Source: an uncultured Schlesneria sp. | Lineage (GTDB): Bacteria > Planctomycetota > Planctomycetia > Planctomycetales > Planctomycetaceae | Assembly (NCBI GenBank): GCA_903871875.1 | Contig: CAIQIR010000021.1 | Span: 1-34,845, forward strand | DNA: 34,845 bases | Direction: 5' to 3' | Shown: positions 1 through 8,107 of the stretch, piece after piece | How positions within the stretch are numbered: position 1 is the first letter of the stretch | Layout: the number at the start of each line of letters is the position of its first letter | Notes under the pieces: model-generated | Told to the model about the DNA's origin: nothing | Seen by the model: the letters and a program-made list of their open reading frames with translations, nothing else | Database searches by the model: none | Position numbers and translations under genes: made by a program

Positions 1-36
1 CACATCTGGCAGGAACATCACATCTGGCAGGAACAT
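1..36. repeat. 18-bp tandem direct repeat, two copies at the window edge
   Basis: Positions 1-18 and 19-36 are identical 18-bp units beginning CACATCTGG. The array may continue left of the window. The unit length is a multiple of three. Read on the plus strand it gives a repeated HIWQEH hexapeptide ending at a TGA at 40-42. Read on the minus strand an ATG near 46 opens a frame repeating DVPARC that leaves the window. Neither frame can be shown to be a gene. Confidence 0.6.
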
Positions 37-116
37 CACTGATGGCCATGTTACCAGCGCACAGGACTGCGCACCCATTTCGGAACCCCGAGCAGACTTC
101 GTAAGACGCAGTCCTC

Positions 117-150
117 CGACCGATGTCAGAGGAGCTTTCGGTCGATTTTC
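117..150 (+). terminator. weak hairpin, possible terminator of a gene left of the window
   Basis: A perfect 7-bp inverted repeat (117-123 with 138-144) encloses a 14-nt loop and is followed by a short T-rich tract. It lies between the left window edge and the convergent 3' end of the oxidoreductase gene. The stem is short, so this is only a weak candidate. Confidence 0.2.
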
Positions 151-181
151 CTCACGGACGTCATACGTTGCCCTCGGGAAA

Positions 182-1480
182 TTACAGCACCCACCCCGCG
201 CGATATTCGCGTCTCAGGAAATGATCGGCCGCGGGCGAATCTGTTTTGAGCTGCTTCGTATTCCAGTTGAACGCTTTGCCGGCACGATAGCTCACATTTC
301 CGAGCAGCACGGCTTCGGTCAAATTTCCCGCATATTCAAAATGCGATGACGTCGTGCCGTTCGTCCGAATGGCTGTCAGCCATTCGGCATGATGTCCGGC
401 GACCGAATCGGCGATCCAGGGTTTGACCGCCGCGGCCGTTTTACCTTCGTGCATGAAGACTTTGTTCGTGTTGTAGTCGGCGATCAGACGTCCTTCTGTC
501 CCTTCGAACAGGATGGCCGAATTCATTTTGTAGGCTTCAGCCCCTTCCGGCATCAGGCCGCCGTGGTACCAAGTCAAATGCACCATGGACCGGTCGCCTT
601 GGGCCGGGAAATGGTATTCGACCTTCATTTTCAAGGGACATTCATTGTCGCCGTCATGGCCTTTTTCACCGGTCGCCGAGACGTAAGTCGGTGCCCCCAA
701 TTCCAGGGCCCAGAACGGCAGGTCCATGTAATGACAGCCAATGTCGCCCAATTGCCCGCCGCCAAAATCCCACCAGTAGCGCCAGTTGAAGGGAACCCAG
801 GCGTCGCTGAACGGTCGATAGGGTGCGGGACCGATCCACTGATCGTAATGAATCGACGACGGAGGATCGCTGGTCTTGACCGCCGGAAATCCTTTGCCGC
901 CGCCGGCCACCCAGACATGCACATGTTGGATCGGTCCGATCGTTCCCGAGCGGACAATTTCGACCGCGCGGCGGTAATTGGCTCGCGCATGAATCTGATT
1001 GCCCATCTGCGTGGGCACGCGAGTCGCCGCATTCAATTTCCGGATCTGACGGGCTTCCCACACGGAATGAGTGAGCGGCTTTTCACAATAGACGGGCAAC
1101 CCTTTCTTGAGTGCCGCGGACGTCACAAAAGCGTGCACGTGATCGGGCGTGCTGCAGACCACACCATCGAGATGCGGCATTTCGAGCGCCTCGCGAAAAT
1201 CGAAGACGCATTTCGCATGGGGATACTTCTGAGCCGCCGCCTGCAACCGGTTATCGTCGATGTCACATAAGACCGCGATATTTTCCGTCGATACGTTCTC
1301 GAGGTTGTACCCCCCTTGAGCGGCCACACCCACCACGGCCAGGTTCAGCTTTTCATTCGCACTGCGAACCTCTTTCGCCGGCAAAAACTGGGGCGACATC
1401 AGCGTCCCGGAAGCGGCGACCGATGTTCCCGCCATGATGGCGGACTCAAGAAAACCACGACGGCTGAGACCACGCTTCAT
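182..1480 (-). CDS. Gfo/Idh/MocA family oxidoreductase, Tat-exported
   Basis: Probable NAD(P)-dependent sugar or polyol dehydrogenase of the Gfo/Idh/MocA family, exported folded to the periplasm. The start at 1480 is chosen because it places a twin-arginine motif (SRRGFLES, Arg7-Arg8) at the N-terminus, followed by a hydrophobic Ala/Gly-rich segment; an upstream start at 1522 would bury it behind a non-signal extension. From about residue 44 a Rossmann strand with the degenerate loop GVAAQGG and an acidic strand end (LCDIDD) binds the nucleotide. The family EKP motif is at 133-135. A GDIGCHYMDLP segment in the C-terminal half matches the substrate-binding region of planctomycete members. Length (432 aa) is normal. 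The substrate cannot be told from sequence. No strong Shine-Dalgarno is seen and the gene appears to be alone. Confidence 0.9.
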   Translation of the reverse strand: MKRGLSRRGFLESAIMAGTSVAASGTLMSPQFLPAKEVRSANEKLNLAVVGVAAQGGYNLENVSTENIAVLCDIDDNRLQAAAQKYPHAKCVFDFREALEMPHLDGVVCSTPDHVHAFVTSAALKKGLPVYCEKPLTHSVWEARQIRKLNAATRVPTQMGNQIHARANYRRAVEIVRSGTIGPIQHVHVWVAGGGKGFPAVKTSDPPSSIHYDQWIGPAPYRPFSDAWVPFNWRYWWDFGGGQLGDIGCHYMDLPFWALELGAPTYVSATGEKGHDGDNECPLKMKVEYHFPAQGDRSMVHLTWYHGGLMPEGAEAYKMNSAILFEGTEGRLIADYNTNKVFMHEGKTAAAVKPWIADSVAGHHAEWLTAIRTNGTTSSHFEYAGNLTEAVLLGNVSYRAGKAFNWNTKQLKTDSPAADHFLRREYRAGWVL

Positions 1481-1599
1481 GACGGCATTCCCGACAAAAA
1501 AGAAGTAGAACCAATTCGGCAATGACGAACCAAAATACGCAGCTCGCCAACTGCCAATAGACCAATCGGAAAGACCCGCCGCAAGCCAGACGGCAAAAT

Positions 1600-2073
1600 C
1601 TAAACGGCGTCTTCACCGTCATCGAGCGGATGTCCGTTCTTGGCTGCGTGATAACGTCGGATTTGTTCTTCCAATTCGCTCCGTTCGTGCCGCAGATGCG
1701 CTCTGGCCACGGCGGAATAGGCGACCGTCGATAACCAGTCTCCCAGCGCCATCAACACCATCCACAACACCAGCACGAAAACGCAGCCGACCCAGACGAA
1801 AAACAACAACGGCCGCTGCACGAAGATCCGGTCCAATTGATCGCCCAGCGGAATCAGCAGGCCCACCGCCCCCAGCATCAGACTGACCTGCAGACGTCGA
1901 CGAAATTGACGATCCGCATGCAAGCGGGACTTTTCGTCACTTTCCACCGCCGGATCCAACGAGATTCGGGCTCGCCAGACAAAAACACCCATCATGACGG
2001 CAAGGGCGATCAGCAACCCACCAAAGATGAGTGCCGGCAAAGTGGTGGCGTCGATACGAAGAGGACCTAGCAT
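1600..2073 (-). CDS. small membrane protein of unknown function
   Basis: A 157-residue protein I do not recognise. It has three likely membrane segments: about residues 13-33, 63-80 and 88-112. A charged linker separates the first from the second, and an Arg/Glu-rich, probably helical C-terminal tail (ERSELEEQIRRYH) ends in acidic residues. The start ATG at 2073 is preceded by only a weak AGAGA. It lies 120 bases upstream of the oxidoreductase on the same strand and 197 bases downstream of the peroxiredoxin, so co-transcription is possible but not shown. Confidence 0.75.
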   Translation of the reverse strand: MLGPLRIDATTLPALIFGGLLIALAVMMGVFVWRARISLDPAVESDEKSRLHADRQFRRRLQVSLMLGAVGLLIPLGDQLDRIFVQRPLLFFVWVGCVFVLVLWMVLMALGDWLSTVAYSAVARAHLRHERSELEEQIRRYHAAKNGHPLDDGEDAV

Positions 2074-2270
2074 GATCTCTGGATACTAATCAACCCGCGG
2101 ACCTGTTCCCAGTGGGTAACGTCGGCGCCTTTTTCCGACGACGATCAAACTCAACGAAGGAAGAAGAACTTATCGGCAACCGGCAGACCGTCTTTGTCTT
2201 CCATTGCGTCCCCGCTCCTCGGCGCCTTGGCGTTACTTTCCGGCCTTTTACTGAGAATTCTCGACAGTCT

Positions 2271-2753
2271 TCACCCGCCAAGCTCTTCCAGCTTTTCGGC
2301 CACTTCTTCGATATGACCTTCGACTTTGACTCGGGGCCAGATGGCGACGATCTTGCCGGACTTGTCAATCAGAAACGTCGCCCGCTGTATGCCCATCGAT
2401 TTCTTGCCGTACATGTTCTTTTCGACCCAGACACCATACTTCTCGGCCACGGCGTGATCTTCGTCGGCCAACAGCGGAAACGGCAGGGAAAACTTCTCGG
2501 TGAATTTCTCGTGCGATTCGACCGTGTCCGTGCTGACACCCAGGACGACCGTGTCGGCCGATTGGAAATGACCGATCTCATCGCGAAAACCGCACGCTTC
2601 TTTCGTGCAGCCCGGCGTATCATCACGAGGATAAAAATAAAGGACGACGTTTTTCCCCTTCGGTCCGGCGAAGTCTTTCAGGGAAATCGTCTTGCCGTCA
2701 GTGGCGGCCAGTTTGAAGGCAGGCGCTTTGGAACCGACTTCGAGAGTGGTCAT
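2271..2753 (-). CDS. bcp: thioredoxin-dependent thiol peroxidase (Bcp/PrxQ)
   Basis: Atypical two-cysteine peroxiredoxin of the Bcp/PrxQ class, reducing hydrogen peroxide and organic peroxides with thioredoxin as donor. The 160-residue length is normal for the family and the whole protein is one AhpC/TSA thioredoxin fold without a signal peptide, so it is cytoplasmic. The peroxidatic motif DDTPGCTKEACGFRD has Cys49 as peroxidatic cysteine and Cys54 five residues on as resolving cysteine, the classical PrxQ spacing. The later conserved segment GIQRATFLID is present. The gene stands alone. The ATG at 2753 has no clear Shine-Dalgarno but gives the standard family N-terminus. No OxyR-type site was recognised upstream. 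Confidence 0.95.
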   Translation of the reverse strand: MTTLEVGSKAPAFKLAATDGKTISLKDFAGPKGKNVVLYFYPRDDTPGCTKEACGFRDEIGHFQSADTVVLGVSTDTVESHEKFTEKFSLPFPLLADEDHAVAEKYGVWVEKNMYGKKSMGIQRATFLIDKSGKIVAIWPRVKVEGHIEEVAEKLEELGG

Positions 2754-2832
2754 GGGCAGTTCTTTTGATGAATGGAGTTTACGCGGGGTTCGACACAGTC
2801 ACCCATCAATTAACAAACCCGCTTGCACTCTT

Positions 2833-2994
2833 TCAACGGACAATCTGCGGATCCGTCAGCGATTCCTGCAATTACTCAATACCCGCCGTGGTCACGCAGG
2901 TTCGAAGGACAGAGAGCATCATCAGCTTCTTCAGTTGGCCAAGTTCCTTCAGACCGTCGTTGATGTCGTTTCGGTCACGCTCCATTATCATAGT
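2833..2994 (-). pseudogene. C-terminal remnant of a leucine-rich-repeat protein
   Basis: On the minus strand this reads NDINDGLKELGQLKKLMMLS followed by VLRTCVTTAGIE, then an in-frame TAA at 2872-2874, then LQESLTDPQIVR and a TGA at 2833-2835. The pattern matches the planctomycete LRR repeat (TDAGLKEL-LKxLxxLxLxxTxVTDAGL), and the LQxxLPxxxI ending is typical of the C-terminus of such proteins. Only about one repeat and the tail remain. The upstream frame is no longer LRR-like and the tail is cut by a stop, so this is most likely a decayed gene end. It fills most of the 313-bp gap between the peroxiredoxin and HisA-like genes; nothing else was seen there. Confidence 0.6.
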
Positions 2995-3066
2995 ACCGGT
3001 AAATCCAGAACCACAGACCGGGCAATTTCCCCCCCGATGCGTTTTCAAGAATGACACGATCCCAAT

Positions 3067-3819
3067 ATGCAAGTTCTTCCGGTACTGGATCTTCTCAACG
3101 GCCACGTGGTCCACGGCGTAGCCGGACGGCGGGACGAATATCGACCAATTGTCAGCGGTCTGACGAGCAGCAGTAATCCGCTGGACGTGGCCGCAGCGAT
3201 GCGAGGCTCATTCGGTCTCCATCGGCTGTACATCGCGGATCTGGATGGAATTCTTCATCAACGCCCCGATCTGGAATTGTACCAGCGGCTAATTGTCGAG
3301 GGATTTGAATTATTGATCGACGCGGGGATTCGCGCCCCCGGTGATATGACGCCAATTCTCGAGACAGGAGTCACGGGTCTGATTGTGGGCCTGGAGACTT
3401 GCCGCTCACCAGAAGACCTGGCCACGATCGCGAACCAAACCACCGAAGTTATTTTCAGCCTGGATCTGCTGCATGGTCAGCCGCGTCGACGGAATGATGC
3501 TCAAGGCTGGAACGACAATCCGCGTGAGATTGTCCGTCAGGTGATTGAGGCCAAGGCGAGTGCAGTTCTGCCGCTCGACCTGTCCGATGTCGGCATGGGG
3601 ACGGGCGGATCGACTGACTCCCTGTGCCAGTGGATTCGTAACGAGTTTCCCGCCATCGGACTGATCGCCGGAGGTGGGGTGCGCGGCCCCGAAGACTTAC
3701 ATCGCCTCAGCGAGTTGGGCGTTGATGCGGTGCTTGTGGCGTCGGCTCTGCACGACGGGCGGCTGGTTCGTAGTGACTTGGATCGAGAGGAACCGAAACC
3801 GCGTTACGGGTTTCGATAG
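3067..3819 (+). CDS. HisA/HisF-related TIM-barrel protein
   Basis: A (beta/alpha)8 barrel related to HisA (ProFAR isomerase). The N-terminus MQVLPVLDLLNGHVV puts Asp8 at the HisA catalytic acid position. A second Asp (Asp133 in VIFSLDLLHG) matches the other catalytic aspartate. A phosphate-binding loop IAGGGVRGPEDL lies near residues 205-216. The sequence is divergent from true HisA, and no other histidine genes are nearby. It fits better the HisA-related group (COG1411/TIGR00734 type) known in methanogens, methylotrophs and planctomycetes, some of which sit near tetrahydromethanopterin C1-transfer genes; that role is inference. The ATG at 3067 has no Shine-Dalgarno but is fixed by Asp8. Its last 16 bases overlap the convergent BamE-like gene. 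Confidence 0.75.
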   Translation: MQVLPVLDLLNGHVVHGVAGRRDEYRPIVSGLTSSSNPLDVAAAMRGSFGLHRLYIADLDGILHQRPDLELYQRLIVEGFELLIDAGIRAPGDMTPILETGVTGLIVGLETCRSPEDLATIANQTTEVIFSLDLLHGQPRRRNDAQGWNDNPREIVRQVIEAKASAVLPLDLSDVGMGTGGSTDSLCQWIRNEFPAIGLIAGGGVRGPEDLHRLSELGVDAVLVASALHDGRLVRSDLDREEPKPRYGFR

Positions 3820-4235
3820 TCTTTCGGATTGAAGTTCGAGACATGTCCGTCGCGGAAGAACAGGATGACACTGTAGCCCTTGCTGTCCGGCCCCCACTTA
3901 TAAGCAGGGTCGTTTGTCTGGTGCAGTCCATCGGATTTGAGCTGTCTCGCCTCGGTCGTCAATTCACCTGGTGCACCCAGGATTTCTTCCACCTCATGCA
4001 ATTGCATGCCATTCCCGACACGGTTGGCCAGCAACCAATAGAGGGCTTTATGATCCTGATGCAGCGAGAACTTTTCTCGTTGCTCACGTTCCTCTTCAAT
4101 GACTGCCGGGTCTTCTTTGACATATTGTTCCAGGCCAGGCACTCCCGCTTTTTGGAGCGTCTCACAGCCAAACCCCGCGGCGAATGCCACGACGGCAATC
4201 CCCACTCCCCCATAAATCATTCTGCGACCTGACAT
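3804..4235 (-). CDS. exported or anchored BamE/SmpA-like small protein
   Basis: A 143-residue protein with a hydrophobic N-terminus (residues 6-22) ending in GFGC, a poor lipobox, so it is either a lipoprotein with an unusual box or an anchored protein. Residues about 70-140 resemble the BamE/SmpA-OmlA fold: VGNGMQLHEVEEILGAPGE is the helix with the typical G-M...EV...LG-P pattern, then a tryptophan strand (AYKWG) and a final strand SVILFFRDGHVSNF. The start at 4235 is supported by GGAGGAG seven bases upstream. Its 3' end overlaps the convergent HisA-like gene by 16 bp. A true outer-membrane assembly role is not shown, because the fold is shared by other lipoproteins. Confidence 0.7.
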   Translation of the reverse strand: MSGRRMIYGGVGIAVVAFAAGFGCETLQKAGVPGLEQYVKEDPAVIEEEREQREKFSLHQDHKALYWLLANRVGNGMQLHEVEEILGAPGELTTEARQLKSDGLHQTNDPAYKWGPDSKGYSVILFFRDGHVSNFNPKDYRNP

Positions 4236-4468
4236 GAGGTAACTCCTCCAAACGTCCTAATTCGACGCGAAGAGTAAGCCAGAAGGCTAATTTGAGCTAG
4301 GTCGATTTGACTCAATTCCCCTGAAGAAAAGGGATCGAACCTGAAATTGACGACATGGCAAGGGAACCAGAAGCTGCTGCTTCGATGGACCGAATGGCAG
4401 ATCCGCCTATAACTTGTCGCCTGGAATTGAGCTCGGATTCCCCCAAGATTAAGAGAAAGAAATCACCG

Positions 4469-5497
4469 ATGGCCAAGGACATTTCCGTCCCTGATCCCAG
4501 CATTGTGCTCGATTTGATCGAAGCCTTTCGGCGTTCGAAAACGATGTTCGCGGCCGTCTCGCTGGGAGTCTTCGACGCACTCAATTCAAAACCAAAATCG
4601 CTCGGCACTCTCGCCGGGGAACTCAAGGCCAACCCCGATGCGTTGAAGCGATTACTGGACGGCTGCGTGGGCTTACAACTGTTACAGAAAACTGCTGCAG
4701 GTGATTATGCCACCACGCCGGCAGCCGGCGCGTTTTTGACATCCACCAGTCCGCACCGCTTCACCGGGTATATCAACTACAGCAACTCCGTCCTGTGGAA
4801 GTTGTGGGCCAACCTCGAAGACGCGATCCGCGAAGGGACCAATCGCTGGAAGCAGACCTATGGCTGGGATGGTCCATTGTTCGAGAGCTTTTTCCACACG
4901 CCCGAGGCGCTGCGCGAATTCCTGATGGGCATGCATGGGTTCGGCATGCTCAGCTCGCCCGTCGTCGTGAATGCCGTCGACCTCAGTCAATTCCGTACGC
5001 TGATCGATCTGGGCGGTGCGACGGGGCATCTGGCAATCGCCGCCTGCCAGCGATACGCCGATCTTCAAGCCATTGTCTTTGATCTGCCCGCGGCCCTGCC
5101 ATTGGCTCAAGAAATCATTTCCGCGTCCGGTGTCGCAAACCGAGTCCGCGTCGTCGGAGGCAATTTCTTCGAGGATCCCTTACCGGAAGGCGATCTGATC
5201 GCGCTGGGCCGAATTCTGCATGACTGGACGGAAGAAAAGATCCATCGGTTGCTCCAGCGCGTCTACGAACGTCTGCCCGTTGGCGGAGCGTTGCTGATTG
5301 CTGAAAAATTACTCTACGAAGATCACAGCGGCCCCCGCGCAGCTCAGATGCAAAGCCTGAATATGTTGACCTGTACGGAAGGAAAAGAACGGACCCTGAC
5401 GGAATACGAATCGCTGCTCAACAAAGCCGGATTCCGTGATGTCATCGGCTGCCGCACGTCAACGGTGATCGATGTCGTCATGGCCTGGAAGCGATGA
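4469..5497 (+). CDS. SAM-dependent O-methyltransferase (plant-type family 2)
   Basis: A class I SAM methyltransferase with an N-terminal winged-helix dimerisation domain (about residues 10-95: FRRSKTMFAAVSLGVFDAL and LAGELKANPDALKRLLDGC) and a C-terminal Rossmann domain. The SAM motif LIDLGGATGHLAIA spans residues 178-191 and FDLP closes motif II. His251 in GRILHDWTEEK sits where the catalytic base of the acetylserotonin/hydroxyneurosporene O-methyltransferase family lies. The start at 4469 gives the usual family N-terminus; the frame is open to 4355, but that extension is low-complexity and unlike the family. The acceptor is unknown, probably a hydroxylated small molecule or carotenoid-like compound. 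It ends two bases before the convergent TolC gene. Confidence 0.88.
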   Translation: MAKDISVPDPSIVLDLIEAFRRSKTMFAAVSLGVFDALNSKPKSLGTLAGELKANPDALKRLLDGCVGLQLLQKTAAGDYATTPAAGAFLTSTSPHRFTGYINYSNSVLWKLWANLEDAIREGTNRWKQTYGWDGPLFESFFHTPEALREFLMGMHGFGMLSSPVVVNAVDLSQFRTLIDLGGATGHLAIAACQRYADLQAIVFDLPAALPLAQEIISASGVANRVRVVGGNFFEDPLPEGDLIALGRILHDWTEEKIHRLLQRVYERLPVGGALLIAEKLLYEDHSGPRAAQMQSLNMLTCTEGKERTLTEYESLLNKAGFRDVIGCRTSTVIDVVMAWKR

Positions 5498-5499
5498 CA

Positions 5500-7002
5500 T
5501 CACTTGGCCGATGATTCGTTCTCAGTGATGTCGGCCGTCTCGGTCGGGGTGGGGTTGGCTTCTGTAGGGCCGTGCTGATCAAATTCGGTTCCGACCGAAC
5601 GCAGCAGTTCGGTGCGGCTGCGGTGGTATTCGGTCAGTTTTTGCTGGTAGGCGATTTGTTGTTCGGTGGATTGCTTTCGAGCTTCCATCAGTCGCAGAAA
5701 ATCGATCGAACCGGCGATATACGCAGCGCGGGCGGCATCCAGATTCGTCTGGGCGGCCGGCAAGATGCGATCCTCGTAGAGGTAAACCGCTTGTTGATTA
5801 GCCAGCACGCGCGAATGGGCGATCTGAACTTCCTCGCAGACGACGTCTTGTTGCTGGGCCTGTTCGGCCATCAGCTTGCTGAGTCGAAACTGAGCTTCGC
5901 GAACGGCCGCACCGCGCCGGCTTCGATTCAAAGGAACGTTCATGTTCATGCCGACTTGTGGCCGCTGAACCTTGTCGGTCCAGAAGGAATCGTAACGGCC
6001 CATGAATTCGAAATCCGGGTAGTAGTCTTTGCAGGCAAGTGCGACCGCATTTTGTTCTGACTGGATCTTGGCGGACAGCGAGGCCAATTCGGGTCGATGT
6101 TCCACGGCCAATTGCCGAAGCATCGAAGCGTCGGGAAGCGGGTCCGTCGTGGCCAGTCGATGTGGAGGTGACGGCAAACGTTTATCGGGACGTTGATGCA
6201 GCAGCGTATTGATCCGTGCAATCGCAATGCGTCGAGCCTGCTCGAGTTCCAACCGCATCTGCTGCAGCTTGGCCAATTCCAGATCGGCAGCGGAAAGATC
6301 TTGTTCCGAAACTTGATTGGCTTCGTATTTGGTTTTGGCCGTGGCACGAAAATCCTGCATCAACTCGACATTCTGCAGGTTCAGTTCGAGTTCTCGCTCG
6401 GCCAGAAAGAAATCGAAGTAGGCCATTCGACTCGCCGCCGCCAGTCGCAGTTTCACTTCCTCGGTGTCCCACGATGCGGATTGCGCATCCCACTGGGCCA
6501 TCTGCCCGCGCAATGTCCGTTTGCCTTGCCAGGGTACACGCTGGGCCATGCCCAGGTAATAAGACGATTCGACCGGCGAACTGGAAGGAAATGTGGCCGG
6601 TGCGAACATCGTCTGCAGCATTGGATCCTCGAGTGCGATCACCTGGGGATATCGTTCGGCCGCCGCACTCCATGCCGCTTGCGCCGCGTGCATCGACGGA
6701 TTGCGGGCATGAACCGCCGCGATCAGCGCGTCGAGTGATAGTTCGTCCGCTCCGGCAAACAGATTGTCCCCGTCCAGCTGATCAGAGACAGGCATCTCTG
6801 AAGTCGTCAGATGACCGACAGACTGGATGCCAGCGTCCAGCTCCTCTTGTCCCGCGGCGTTTTGACGAGCGACCGACGCAGGTTTATCGCGAAGGTCCGT
6901 GCGATCGGGCAAAGCGGCCACGCGCGAAGACGCCCGGCAACCAGTCAGCCAACAGGCCGATGCAATGACTGCGCAGAACCCGAACCCGTGGAACAGCGAC
7001 AT
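5500..7002 (-). CDS. TolC/CusC-type outer-membrane efflux lipoprotein
   Basis: Outer-membrane channel of tripartite RND efflux systems. The start at 7002 is supported by AAGGAGG with good spacing and yields a lipoprotein signal with LTGC (Cys22). Two OEP repeats follow, with long helical stretches: about residues 100-290 (AVHARNPSMHAAQAAWSAAA; VELMQDFRATAKTKYEANQV) and 300-470 (QLAVEHRPELASLSAKIQSE; ARAAYIAGSIDFLRLMEARK). PLNRSRRGAAVREAQ and AGSIDF are typical of CusC/CzcC-like members. It is minus-strand and separated from the CusB and CusA genes by five accessory genes, but is the only outer-membrane partner in the island and so the likely third component. The C-terminal tail is Glu/Thr-rich and non-conserved. 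Confidence 0.9.
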   Translation of the reverse strand: MSLFHGFGFCAVIASACWLTGCRASSRVAALPDRTDLRDKPASVARQNAAGQEELDAGIQSVGHLTTSEMPVSDQLDGDNLFAGADELSLDALIAAVHARNPSMHAAQAAWSAAAERYPQVIALEDPMLQTMFAPATFPSSSPVESSYYLGMAQRVPWQGKRTLRGQMAQWDAQSASWDTEEVKLRLAAASRMAYFDFFLAERELELNLQNVELMQDFRATAKTKYEANQVSEQDLSAADLELAKLQQMRLELEQARRIAIARINTLLHQRPDKRLPSPPHRLATTDPLPDASMLRQLAVEHRPELASLSAKIQSEQNAVALACKDYYPDFEFMGRYDSFWTDKVQRPQVGMNMNVPLNRSRRGAAVREAQFRLSKLMAEQAQQQDVVCEEVQIAHSRVLANQQAVYLYEDRILPAAQTNLDAARAAYIAGSIDFLRLMEARKQSTEQQIAYQQKLTEYHRSRTELLRSVGTEFDQHGPTEANPTPTETADITENESSAK

Positions 7003-7414
7003 TCTCGCCTCCTTGGACGATCGCATGAATGATGCTGGCGGGTTAGCGTGTCAGCCAGATACAGTGCCTTTCGAGCACATTCGTTAGCCCCCTTATCGTC
7101 TGGAACAAACGCCGATTTGCGAAAATCAGACCTGGCCCGCAAACCCAAGCATTCTGCGGGAGTGAAATCCCCGTTCAAGTGATGGGGAGTGGCAGAAATC
7201 GCCACTGCGCTCCTCGGGACGATGGAGGCAACTCGCTTCAACAACAAAGGATTCTGTTTGGACGAGTCGGTGACGGAACGAGGGTTTGCGAAGCGTTGAC
7301 ATCCCCATGACGGACCGCAATCCCTGGAAACGCAATGGCGGTCGTTCGTTTCGCAACTGATTCTCGCGATCTCTATTGAACGTGGAACTTTCCTTTGACA
7401 CTCGGAGTGACGTC
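7003..7414. other. divergent intergenic region, 412 bp
   Basis: This region separates the minus-strand TolC gene from the plus-strand anchored protein and must hold both promoters. It contains the TolC Shine-Dalgarno next to 7003 and a 6-bp hairpin (7188-7193 with 7201-7206). No recognisable metal-regulator operator or protein remnant was found. Frames open in it have no family resemblance. Confidence 0.5.
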
Positions 7415-7960
7415 GTGTTGTCCACACCTGCGATCCCCGCCACGGCCCCCGACGAATTGCCAGCCCGTTCACGGCGCGATCGGTGGCGGTCACTGCCGGG
7501 ATGGTTCCGAATTTTGTGCTGGGCGACCTTGGGAGCGGTTCTGTTTGAAATCGCGATTGCCGTGCGAATCCGAATCGGATTGATCGAATCCCCAGAAATT
7601 CAACATATCCGCCAAGCAGGTGGAATCGTCTTGTATCCGTGGAGAAGCGGGTCTCCCGAGCCCTTCCAGGGGTACTATCTTATCTTGGATGGCCTGTCCG
7701 GTCGTTCCGCTCGCAATGTCCATGCCGTGATCTTACCGCGAGGAAAAGACGAACTCATTCATCGCTGCCTCACGGATTTTCCGCACGTGAAGGTCATCGT
7801 AATGACCGAGCTGCCGATTGAAGTTAATGACTATTTTTTCTACTCGTTCTGCTTGATGATGGAACAGCAATTTGGCACGACCGAGCCGATCATCATCGAC
7901 CACGCCGATGGACGGGTCCCCTGGAAACGAATTCGTCTGCCTTCCCAACAATCTACTTGA
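7415..7960 (+). CDS. single-pass anchored protein of unknown function
   Basis: A 181-residue protein I do not recognise. A Pro/Ala- and Arg-rich N-terminal cytoplasmic stretch precedes one membrane helix (WFRILCWATLGAVLFEIAIAV, about residues 35-55). A domain of about 120 residues follows, with alternating strands (GGIVLYPWR, YYLILDGL, VHAVILPRG, VKVIVMTELP) suggesting a small alpha/beta fold. The frame is open from a TTG at 7376, but the GTG at 7415 has GGAG seven bases upstream and is preferred. It lies 147 bases before ynfA in the metal-efflux island and may be co-transcribed with it. No metal-binding motif is seen. Confidence 0.65.
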   Translation: MLSTPAIPATAPDELPARSRRDRWRSLPGWFRILCWATLGAVLFEIAIAVRIRIGLIESPEIQHIRQAGGIVLYPWRSGSPEPFQGYYLILDGLSGRSARNVHAVILPRGKDELIHRCLTDFPHVKVIVMTELPIEVNDYFFYSFCLMMEQQFGTTEPIIIDHADGRVPWKRIRLPSQQST

Positions 7961-8107
7961 GGCTGACCTCGTCGTACGTGTTGAGAATTGGGGCTTCACG
8001 AACAGACGGTGAATTTCGGCAAGCCACCGTTGCCAACCGGCGAATACTCAATCTTGTTTGAAAACGAAATTTGTCCGCCGAATCTTCCAAGTGAAGGATT
8101 GTGTTTA

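Noticed and set aside
1-36. Possible CRISPR repeats
   Set aside because: The 18-bp units abut directly with no spacers, so this is a tandem repeat.
389-1270. Long plus-strand open frame (293 aa) antisense to the Gfo/Idh/MocA gene
   Set aside because: It lies wholly within the real gene, has no family pattern, and its composition is that of a complementary-strand shadow in GC-rich DNA.
2112-2768. Plus-strand open frame (218 aa) opposite the peroxiredoxin gene
   Set aside because: The minus strand encodes a clear Bcp with catalytic cysteines. The plus-strand frame is Arg/Phe-rich without recognisable motifs.
6216-6968. Plus-strand open frame (250 aa) antisense to the TolC gene
   Set aside because: It is Pro/Arg-rich shadow sequence; the minus strand has a lipoprotein signal and OEP repeats.
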